A stretch of DNA of 64,000 bases. Origin: Kaistella palustris DSM 21579 (GTDB lineage Bacteria > Bacteroidota > Bacteroidia > Flavobacteriales > Weeksellaceae). The stretch's first letter is position 1. The number at the start of each line of letters is the position of its first letter. The stretch spans positions 1 to 64,000 of the forward strand of contig NZ_AULL01000018.1 of assembly GCF_000422265.1 (NCBI RefSeq). The letters run 5' to 3'. Position numbers and translations under genes: made by a program. The notes under the pieces are model-generated. The model ran no database searches. It saw nothing but the letters and a program-made list of their open reading frames with translations, and was not told the origin of the DNA. Shown one piece after another: positions 13,459-20,774 of the stretch.

Positions 13459-14304
13459 ATGAAAAAAGTATTTTACGCAATTTTATTTGCAGGAACCTGC
13501 ACTTTGGCAAATGCTCAGGTTAGAACGCCTGCTGCCAGTCCCGCAGCAACGGTGAAACAGACAATCGGACTTTCGGAGATCACGGTGGAATATTCACGAC
13601 CGTCCGCCAATGGCCGCAGGATTTACGGCGAACTTGTTCCCATGGACAAACTGTGGCGAACGGGCGCAAATGGTTCTACAGATATAACTTTTGCGGATGA
13701 CACCAGTTTTAACGGAGTTCCGGTTCCGGCAGGGAAATATGCGTTGTACACCGTTCCTTCTGCTGACGAGTGGGAAGTGGTTCTTTATAAAGATACGGAA
13801 CAGTGGGGTGCACCGAAAGAATTGAAAGCAGATCAGATCATCGCCAAAACAAAAGTAAAAGCGGAGAAAAATCCTTTGTTTGTAGAAACATTTTCAATTG
13901 ATTTCAATGACCTTAAAAGTGACAAAGCCAATCTGGTCATCAGTTGGGAAAATACGATGGTAAAAGTTCCGATTGTGATTGATTCTAAGAAGCAGGTTTT
14001 GGAATCAATCACGAAAACCCTCTCCTCCAAAGAAGCGAAAGCTTCAGATTACAATCAGGCCGCGGGTTATTATCTTCAGCAGAATATGGACCTGAAAAAA
14101 GCCCTGGAATACGCAACCAAAGCTAATGAAATGCAGCCTGACGTCTATTATATGCTAAAGCAGAAGGCCGAGATCCAGGCCGCAAACGGCATGAAAAAGG
14201 AAGCCATCGCCACCGCAAAGAAATCTCTGGAGCTGGCCACGAAAGAAGGTAACGATGATTATGTGAAAATGAATGCAGATAATATTGCGAAGTGGAGTAA
14301 ATAA
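13459..14304 (+). CDS. DUF2911 secreted protein with C-terminal TPR-like helices
   Basis: A 281-aa protein with a signal peptide (1-19, ending ANAQ). Residues 25-165 match the DUF2911 pattern (TIGLSEITVEYSRPS, LWRTGANGSTDITF, VPAGKYALYTVP). The C-terminal 100 residues are helical with TPR-like repeats (AAGYYLQQ, ALEYATKANEM, AIATAKKSLELA). It is predicted to be periplasmic or outer-membrane associated; its function is unknown. It is followed by a terminator at 14330. Confidence 0.85.
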   Translation: MKKVFYAILFAGTCTLANAQVRTPAASPAATVKQTIGLSEITVEYSRPSANGRRIYGELVPMDKLWRTGANGSTDITFADDTSFNGVPVPAGKYALYTVPSADEWEVVLYKDTEQWGAPKELKADQIIAKTKVKAEKNPLFVETFSIDFNDLKSDKANLVISWENTMVKVPIVIDSKKQVLESITKTLSSKEAKASDYNQAAGYYLQQNMDLKKALEYATKANEMQPDVYYMLKQKAEIQAANGMKKEAIATAKKSLELATKEGNDDYVKMNADNIAKWSK

Positions 14305-14329
14305 TAAACCCACTTTGAAGAATTAGATT

Positions 14330-14358
14330 AGAGACATTATTTTTTTAATGTCTCTTTT
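14330..14358 (+). terminator. Terminator after the DUF2911 gene
   Basis: AGAGACATT / AATGTCTCT stem with an 8-nt T-rich loop, followed by TTTT. It separates the DUF2911 gene from the AT-rich cassette. Confidence 0.75.
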
Positions 14359-14394
14359 CATTAATAATTACTTATAATTTGACCATACCTTAAA

Positions 14395-14796
14395 ATGTCG
14401 CAAAAGAAATTAATTAACGTTACATGTGCAATCATAATAATTGATGAAAAAATTCTTGTAACGCAAAGAAGTCAAAAAATGAAACTGCCTTTAAAATGGG
14501 AGTTTCCAGGGGGGAAATTAGAAGAAAATGAAACTGAAGAAGAGTGTATTATCCGAGAGATTTTAGAAGAAATTAATATAGAAATCGAAATAGTTAAAAG
14601 ATTATCTGATAGTGTCTTTGATTACGGAAACTTTAAAATTAATTTAATTCCCTTCATTGCAAATTATAAAAAAGGAGAGATCAAACTTTTGGAACATAAA
14701 AGTTATAAGTTGTTAAATAAAATAGAATTAGTAAATTTAGATTGGGCAGAAGCAGATTTGCCAATTGTTGAAGAATTATTAAAATTTGATTTATGA
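14395..14796 (+). CDS. NUDIX (MutT-like) hydrolase of the helicase cassette
   Basis: A 133-aa protein with a complete NUDIX box: GGKLEENETEEECIIREILEE spread over about residues 40-60. It also has the MutT-like start (CAIIIIDEKILVTQRS) and is close to the usual 130-aa length of MutT. Such enzymes cleave nucleoside diphosphate-X bonds, for example oxidised (d)NTPs. The coding DNA is much richer in A/T than the flanking genes. The stop overlaps the start of the next gene (ATGA at 14793-14796), so the two proteins are likely made together. In this context a clean-up or nucleotide-signal function linked to the helicase is more likely than house-cleaning MutT. Confidence 0.9.
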   Translation: MSQKKLINVTCAIIIIDEKILVTQRSQKMKLPLKWEFPGGKLEENETEEECIIREILEEINIEIEIVKRLSDSVFDYGNFKINLIPFIANYKKGEIKLLEHKSYKLLNKIELVNLDWAEADLPIVEELLKFDL

Positions 14797-17700
14797 ATCA
14801 AGGACTTTACGAAGAATTAGTAACTAAACTTATAACCTTTAAGCTAAACGAGTTAGACAAAAAAACTTTTCAAGTCAAAACAACGTCGATTGATAAAGCA
14901 GAAGCAGCACAAATATTATCTGAACATATCGGAAAAACAATCAGACATGCATTCAGTTTGATAAAAGGAGATAATGTATTAGAAAATCAAATTGAAATTG
15001 CTAACAAAATTATTTTATTTCTAAAAGATGAATTAAAAAAGGAGGAGTTTACGGATGATTTAATTGAAACAGAAGGGAAAATACTAAAAGCGGTATTTAC
15101 TAAAGTCGATGCTCATTTTACCGATTTAGATTTACATCTCAAAGAAATAACTCCTTATACGAGATTAATTCACAGTGAACTTTTTACCGGTGGAAATTCT
15201 GGGACTACTCTTGAAAGTGAACTTAGAAAAGAGATTTTATCTTCTGATAAAGTTGATTTGTTAGTTTCTTTTATTAAATGGAAAGGAATTAGAATATTAG
15301 AAAGAGAGTTGCGTGAATTTACCAGTCGCGGAGGAAAATTGAGAGTAATTACAACAACTTATGTTGGAGCAACTGATGCTAAAGCTATCGAATTATTATC
15401 TGAATTAGAAAATACAGAAATTAGGATTTCTTATAATACAGGAAATGAAAGACTGCATGCGAAAGCCTACTTATTTCAAAGAAATACTGGATTTCATACT
15501 GGTTATATTGGTTCTTCAAATTTTTCTCGTTCCGCACTAACTGATGGATTAGAATGGAATTTAAAAATCACAACAAAAGAAGTTGGTCATATCATAGATA
15601 AGTTTAAAAAGACTTTTGAAGCTTATTGGCAAAATCCAGAGTTTGAATTATACGATATCGATAAACATCGTGAGAAGTTAATAACTTCTTTAAGAGAAGG
15701 AAAATTTTCAAAAGATTACACACCCAACACCAATTACTTTGATTTAAAACCTTTTCATTATCAAGAAGAAATTTTAGAAAAACTCGAGGTTGAAAGAACT
15801 ATTCACGATAGATATAAAAATTTAATTGTAGCAGCGACCGGAACAGGTAAAACAGTTATTTCAGCATTTGATTACAAAAATTTTAGAGGAAAAAATAAAT
15901 CATCTAAATTGCTTTTCGTTGCTCATAGAAAGGAGATTTTACAGCAGGCATTAGCAACATTTCAAGGCGTTTTAAAAGACAATAATTTTGGGGAATTGTG
16001 GGTGGATGGAATTGAACCCAGAAGTAATGAATATTTATTTGCATCAGTTCAAACTTTAAATAATAGATTGAAGGATATTAATTTATCTTGTGATTATTTC
16101 GATTATATCGTGATTGATGAAGTACATCACATAGAAGCTAAAACCTATCGGCCGATCTTAGCGTACTTTTCGCCAAAAGTTTTAGTTGGTTTAACTGCTA
16201 CTCCAGAACGGATGGATGGAGCTGACATTTTGAAAGATTTTAGCAATAGGATTGCTGCTGAAATTAGGTTACCAGAAGCTTTAAATAAAAAAATATTAAG
16301 TCCGTTTCAGTATTTTGGAATTACGGATAGTGTTGATTTAACGAATGTAAAGTGGCAAAATGGTAGATACGCTCCAAGTGAACTTACCAATTTATACACA
16401 CATAGTGACAGACGGGTTCGCGAGATCATTTCGAATCTTAGAAAATATGTAAATGATATTAATGATGTTCGAGCTATCGGTTTTTGTGTTACAATTGAGC
16501 ACGCAAAATTTATGTCTGAGAAATTTTCTTTAGCTGGCTTTAAGGCAAATTATTTAACGAGTGAAAACAATAAAGAAAGAGAAGTAATTAGGAATCAATT
16601 AAAGAATCAAGAAATCAATTATTTATTTGTAGTTGACATTTTTAATGAAGGTGTAGATATTCCAGAAATAGATACGGTTCTTTTTTTAAGACCCACAGAA
16701 AGTTTGACGGTCTTTTTACAGCAATTAGGTCGCGGGTTAAGATTGTCAGAGGGTAAAGATTGTTTAACCGTTTTAGATTTTGTTGGAAATGCTCGTCCAG
16801 AATATGATTTTGAAAATAAGTTTAGAGCTTTAATTGGAAAAACGACTACTTCTGTTTACAAAGAAATCGAAGATGATTTTCCTCATTTGCCTTTAGGTTG
16901 TTCCATAGTTTTAGAGAAGAAAACTAAAGAAACTATTCTTGCAAACATCAAAAAAGCAATGTCGTTGAATGTGAATCAATTGATTACTAAAATTATTAAC
17001 TTTAAACATCAAACAACATTACCATTAACGCTAAATAACTTCATGAAATTAAATACAATTTCACTGGAATCTATTTACAAGAAAGATAGTTGGTCAAGAT
17101 TATGTCAACGTGCAGGAGTTATCGATGATTTTGATAGCGTAAATGAAAAGCAAATTTATTCAGCAATAAAAAATAAGTGGTTTTCAACAAATTCTATTAG
17201 TTATTTCGAATTTATTTTAGGTCTTGCAAAAAAGGATTTTAAAATTGATATAAAAGATTTTTCAGAAAATGAATTATCGATGCTTTTAATGCTGCATTAT
17301 GATGTTTGGCAAAATGCTGCAGGATTTAATTCTTTAGAAGAAAGCATAAATCAAATAGGTAAAAATAAAATTTTGGTCAATGAAATTATTGAAGTTTTAG
17401 AAATTTTAATTGATAGAATTGATTTTAAAGAAATTGACATTCAGCTACCATATGATCAGCCATTAAAAGTTCATGCACGATATACCAGAGATCAAATACT
17501 AGCTGCTTTTAAATTGAGCACCTTCGAGAAGAAATCTCCAAGCAGAGAAGGAGTTGCCGAAAACAGTAACCTGAACACAGAACTTCTGTTTATAAACTTA
17601 ATAAAATCCGAAGAGGATTTTTCTCCAAGTACGATGTATGACGATTATGCAATTAGTGAAACGTTATTTCATTGGCAAAGTCAGAATTCCACCCGACCTG

Positions 17701-17933
17701 ATTTAGGAAAGGGTTTGACTTATATTAATCATCAAATAATTAATAAAAAAATATTAATGTTTGTAAGAGAAAAAGCAAAAGATGAAAACGGGAATACAAT
17801 GGGATACGTCTTTATAGGTGAAGCAAAATTTAAAGAAAATGAAGGGGAGAAACCAATGAATATTAAATGGGAACTGCATGAGCCCATTCCAAATTATCTT
17901 TGGAAAGAATCTGCGAAAATGTCTGTTGGATAA
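14793..17933 (+). CDS. PLD-nuclease / DEAD-box helicase with DUF3427-type C-terminus
   Basis: A 1046-aa multidomain protein. Residues about 120-280 form a phospholipase-D-like nuclease domain with one HxK motif (His222, Lys224) and GSSNFS. Residues about 320-700 are a superfamily 2 helicase: Walker A GTGKT at 350-354 (Lys353), DEVH at 442-445, motif III LTATPER near 467, and motif VI QQLGRGLR at 643-650. The remainder fits the DUF3427 type of C-terminus. Such PLD-SF2-DUF3427 proteins occur in mobile and defence-rich loci. Low G+C compared with neighbours and coupling to a NUDIX gene suggest horizontal acquisition. DNA or RNA as target cannot be told. Confidence 0.88.
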   Translation: MNQGLYEELVTKLITFKLNELDKKTFQVKTTSIDKAEAAQILSEHIGKTIRHAFSLIKGDNVLENQIEIANKIILFLKDELKKEEFTDDLIETEGKILKAVFTKVDAHFTDLDLHLKEITPYTRLIHSELFTGGNSGTTLESELRKEILSSDKVDLLVSFIKWKGIRILERELREFTSRGGKLRVITTTYVGATDAKAIELLSELENTEIRISYNTGNERLHAKAYLFQRNTGFHTGYIGSSNFSRSALTDGLEWNLKITTKEVGHIIDKFKKTFEAYWQNPEFELYDIDKHREKLITSLREGKFSKDYTPNTNYFDLKPFHYQEEILEKLEVERTIHDRYKNLIVAATGTGKTVISAFDYKNFRGKNKSSKLLFVAHRKEILQQALATFQGVLKDNNFGELWVDGIEPRSNEYLFASVQTLNNRLKDINLSCDYFDYIVIDEVHHIEAKTYRPILAYFSPKVLVGLTATPERMDGADILKDFSNRIAAEIRLPEALNKKILSPFQYFGITDSVDLTNVKWQNGRYAPSELTNLYTHSDRRVREIISNLRKYVNDINDVRAIGFCVTIEHAKFMSEKFSLAGFKANYLTSENNKEREVIRNQLKNQEINYLFVVDIFNEGVDIPEIDTVLFLRPTESLTVFLQQLGRGLRLSEGKDCLTVLDFVGNARPEYDFENKFRALIGKTTTSVYKEIEDDFPHLPLGCSIVLEKKTKETILANIKKAMSLNVNQLITKIINFKHQTTLPLTLNNFMKLNTISLESIYKKDSWSRLCQRAGVIDDFDSVNEKQIYSAIKNKWFSTNSISYFEFILGLAKKDFKIDIKDFSENELSMLLMLHYDVWQNAAGFNSLEESINQIGKNKILVNEIIEVLEILIDRIDFKEIDIQLPYDQPLKVHARYTRDQILAAFKLSTFEKKSPSREGVAENSNLNTELLFINLIKSEEDFSPSTMYDDYAISETLFHWQSQNSTRPDLGKGLTYINHQIINKKILMFVREKAKDENGNTMGYVFIGEAKFKENEGEKPMNIKWELHEPIPNYLWKESAKMSVG

Positions 17934-18153
17934 ACTATAAATATTTAATCTGACGATCTAAATATCACGGTTGAAGGTAGAATAAATGTTACAATAGGCA
18001 CCGAAGTTGGATTGGTTCTTTGTTAAGTATGAGGGAAAACCACATTGAGGAGTTCAAGCGAAAATTACAACGCAAAAAAACATATTCCTAATTGTGTAAA
18101 AGTTCATAAAACCCGGCCGAAATATTTAAATTTGAAAATCAAAACATTTCGTG

Positions 18154-18648
18154 ATGAACGAGTTAGCCGTTTTTTTACTCCGTGATATTAATAATGCTCA
18201 CAGATTACACGAGGATTATGAAGAAGAAACAGAGCACACTCTTGAGGTCTATTTCGAAGAACTGGAGAATTACCTTAATGGCAGCGATTCTGGGCCAACC
18301 TTTAGCGATCACTGTGGTATAGAATCTCAATATTTTCCACCTGCAGACTTTTTTTCTGTAAATGAATTAGAATTGATCTGCGAAGCATTTGATAAAATGA
18401 TGCTTACCTACAATCTCACCATCGATTATCCGGAAAATGTTCCTGTATCATTTCTTTATGGGGTAATGGTTAAAACATTAGATGCGCAGACATCACTTAC
18501 AGGGCAAGGTATGGTACATTTCGATTATTGTTCCGGGTTTGCACCAGATTGCGTCTGGAAAGAGTTTTGTCCCTGCCTGGAAGTTTGGAATCGGGAAGAT
18601 GACACTTCGGATGTTGATCTATGGGATCAGGATGAATTACCTTTTTAG
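18154..18648 (+). CDS. Acidic protein of unknown function
   Basis: A 164-aa protein that I do not recognise. It is strongly acidic, with Asp/Glu clusters near the N-terminus (HEDYEEETEHT) and at the end (DVDLWDQDELPF), and has several cysteines (DHCG, FDYCSG, PDCVWKEFCPC). There is no signal peptide or membrane segment. A GTG lies 3 nt earlier at 18151; ATG 18154 is preferred. TAAATTTG at 18127-18134 fits a -7 box just upstream. The 3' end overlaps the convergent symporter gene by 12 nt. It sits directly downstream of the NUDIX-helicase cassette but has its own promoter-like site. Confidence 0.75.
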   Translation: MNELAVFLLRDINNAHRLHEDYEEETEHTLEVYFEELENYLNGSDSGPTFSDHCGIESQYFPPADFFSVNELELICEAFDKMMLTYNLTIDYPENVPVSFLYGVMVKTLDAQTSLTGQGMVHFDYCSGFAPDCVWKEFCPCLEVWNREDDTSDVDLWDQDELPF

Positions 18649-20325
18649 CTTCGAATATCTGACGGCATTTCTATTTTTAAAGGTCGCCTGCAACAAACTC
18701 CCACTCCCAATCATCAACAAACACCCAATCGGATTCAGCCACAGAAACTCCAGTTGAATAATCTCTTTTACATCTAAAAAATAAAGCAAAATTACCACAG
18801 GTTCAACAATCAGAATACTCCACATGGTTGCTTTGCCGCCGATTTTTGGAAAGAGAAAGGCAATTGCAAATACGCCGAGAATTACGCCATAAAATAAGGA
18901 GCCAATAATATTAACGGCCTGAATTAAGTTTTCAAATAAACTCGCATTCACCGCAAAGAAAATGGCGACCATTCCCCACATCAGCGTGAAAAGTCTGGAA
19001 GCGTTTAGGTATTTTTTCTCTGAAATATCGGGTGCGAAATTTCGCTTGTAAATATCTACGACCGTAGTTGTAGCCAAAGCATTCAGTTCGGAAGACGTAG
19101 AACTCATGGCGGCAGATAGAATTACCGCGATCAATAATCCGACAATTCCGGTGGGTAAATAATTGAGGATATAATAAATGAAAACATAATCCTTGTCATT
19201 CGATTCGATTTCCGGAGCGACTTTATTAATTAACTTTTTAACATCTTCTCTGATGACCACTTCTTTTGCCTGCAGCTCCTTCAACTCCGACATTGTTTTT
19301 TCGGAATGATCGGTTTTCCAGGCGATAATTTTTTCTTTTTTCTCTTCGTGAAGTTGATCAAAATCAGCATTTAAGATTTTGTATTCTGTATTATTTTTAA
19401 GTGTTTGAGAAAGTGGATTGAAATTTAAAGGCGTCTTTTCAAACTGAAAGAAAACGAAAACCATTACACCGATAAAGAGGATGAAGAATTGCATCGGGAT
19501 TTTGAATAAGCCATTAAAAAGCAAACCCAATCGCGCTTCCTTCAAACTTTTCCCGGTCAAATATCTTTGCACCTGACTTTGATCGGTCCCGAAATAACTT
19601 AAAAACAAAAACGTTCCACCCAAAAATGCAGACCAAATATTGTAGCGGTTATTCAAATTAAATTCAAAACTCACCGGATTGAGTTTCCCCATTTTTCCCG
19701 AGTAGAGGAGTGCATCATTTAAATCTAAAGGTAATTTTTGCACGATGAGAAAAAAGGCCAAAAACATCCCAATGAAGATCACAAACATCTGTTGTTTCTG
19801 TGTCTGACTCACCGCTTCCGTGCCGCCAATCAAAGTATAAAAAACAACCAAACTGCCGATGACAATGTTCGTCCACATTAAATTCCAACCCAAGATGGTA
19901 GATAGAATAATCGCCGGTGCGAAAATCGTAATTCCTGCTGCCAAACCTCTTTGAATTAAAAAAAGAATCGCTGTTAAAATTCTGGTAGAAAGTCCAAAGC
20001 GTTTTTCTAAATATTCATACGCGGTTAAAACGTTCATTTTGAAAAATTTCGGAAGTACCCAAACGCAGAGAATCACCATCGCAATTGGCAATCCAAAATA
20101 AAATTGCACGAATCCCAAACCGTCGTGATAGGCTTGTCCGGGCGTTGATAAAAAAGTAATCGCACTGGCTTGAGTCGCCATAATGCTTAAACCAACCATC
20201 CACCAGGGATTGGTTTTTCCGCCCAAAAAGGACGCAGAAGTCTTTACTTTTTTGGATTTATAAATCCCGTAAATAACGATAAATAATAACACGAAAATGA
20301 GAACCGCCCAATCTAAATTCTTCAT
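18637..20325 (-). CDS. Sodium:solute symporter family transporter
   Basis: A 562-aa membrane protein with about 13 hydrophobic helices and the SSS-family N-terminal pattern (ASAITFLSTPGQAYHDGLGFVQFYFG). A charged, coiled-coil-like insert lies at about residues 305-375 (EEKKEKII, ELKELQAKE). It is predicted to carry a solute into the cell using the sodium gradient; the substrate is not evident. Its start codon overlaps the stop of a 35-aa membrane peptide gene. The upstream PIG-L deacetylase gene on the same strand suggests a sugar- or amide-related solute. Confidence 0.92.
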   Translation of the reverse strand: MKNLDWAVLIFVLLFIVIYGIYKSKKVKTSASFLGGKTNPWWMVGLSIMATQASAITFLSTPGQAYHDGLGFVQFYFGLPIAMVILCVWVLPKFFKMNVLTAYEYLEKRFGLSTRILTAILFLIQRGLAAGITIFAPAIILSTILGWNLMWTNIVIGSLVVFYTLIGGTEAVSQTQKQQMFVIFIGMFLAFFLIVQKLPLDLNDALLYSGKMGKLNPVSFEFNLNNRYNIWSAFLGGTFLFLSYFGTDQSQVQRYLTGKSLKEARLGLLFNGLFKIPMQFFILFIGVMVFVFFQFEKTPLNFNPLSQTLKNNTEYKILNADFDQLHEEKKEKIIAWKTDHSEKTMSELKELQAKEVVIREDVKKLINKVAPEIESNDKDYVFIYYILNYLPTGIVGLLIAVILSAAMSSTSSELNALATTTVVDIYKRNFAPDISEKKYLNASRLFTLMWGMVAIFFAVNASLFENLIQAVNIIGSLFYGVILGVFAIAFLFPKIGGKATMWSILIVEPVVILLYFLDVKEIIQLEFLWLNPIGCLLMIGSGSLLQATFKNRNAVRYSKLKR

Positions 20326-20429
20326 TTATAATAGTTTTGAAAGAGTAACATCGCCACAATCATCAAAACTGTAATGACTAAAAGAGAGGTGTAAAGCATT
20401 TTCCAATTCGTATTTTTTTCTTGATTCAT
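20322..20429 (-). CDS. 35-aa single-span membrane peptide
   Basis: A short frame encodes MNQEKNTNWKM followed by a hydrophobic helix (LYTSLLVITVLMIVAMLLF) and QNYYK. The stop TGA overlaps the ATG of the symporter (ATGA arrangement), so translation is probably coupled. The polar N-terminus and single helix suggest a small membrane partner of the transporter. It is too short for most gene callers, but the precise coupling and composition support it. Confidence 0.7.
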   Translation of the reverse strand: MNQEKNTNWKMLYTSLLVITVLMIVAMLLFQNYYK

Positions 20430-20513
20430 ATTTTTTTACATCACATTTATTTCTAATTCTTTGGCGCACAGATTTCACAGATTTTCACGGATGATGAATT
20501 TGTTTTTTTATTT

Positions 20514-20600
20514 GGGCGCCTTAATCCGCCTTCCCGCTCCCAATCTTTTTTGCTCCTCGTTCCTCGTTACAAAAAAGGATTTCCGCTCAAATCGGGGCGC
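20514..20600. repeat. Structured interspersed repeat, copy 1
   Basis: It begins GGGCGCC, contains CCGCCTTCCCGCTCCCAATC, then an internal hairpin (TTTTTTG with CAAAAAA), then GGATTTCCGCTCAA and ends GGGGCGC. The outer stem is GCGCC/GGCGC. Copies 2 and 3 (49372, 61598) have GCAGC/GCTGC at the same place, a compensatory change. It lies between the PIG-L gene and the membrane peptide gene. Confidence 0.75.
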
Positions 20601-20626
20601 AGATTTCCGCTTTTTAAGTAGGTTTT

Positions 20627-20691
20627 TTGTCATTCCGAAGGAATCTCATCTATTGAAAATTCTCCTGTAGAGATTCCTACGGAATGACAAA
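20627..20691. repeat. Palindromic intergenic repeat (MITE-like)
   Basis: TTTGTCATTCCGAAGGAATCTC and GAGATTCCTACGGAATGACAAA form a near-perfect inverted repeat of about 22 bp around an A/T-rich loop. It is similar in style to short palindromic repeats common in flavobacterial intergenic DNA. Confidence 0.7.
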
Positions 20692-20774
20692 CTGTATGGT
20701 AAATAATCTTTGTTAAGCGTTAGAAAACAGAAGTATTAAAAATTTCTATCATATTTTCAACTATCAACTATCAA

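Noticed and set aside
13459-14304. Frame 13833-14030 on the minus strand as a separate gene
   Set aside because: It lies wholly inside the DUF2911 gene and has no features.
14395-17933. Type I or III restriction-modification system
   Set aside because: There is a helicase and a nuclease-like domain but no methyltransferase or specificity subunit.
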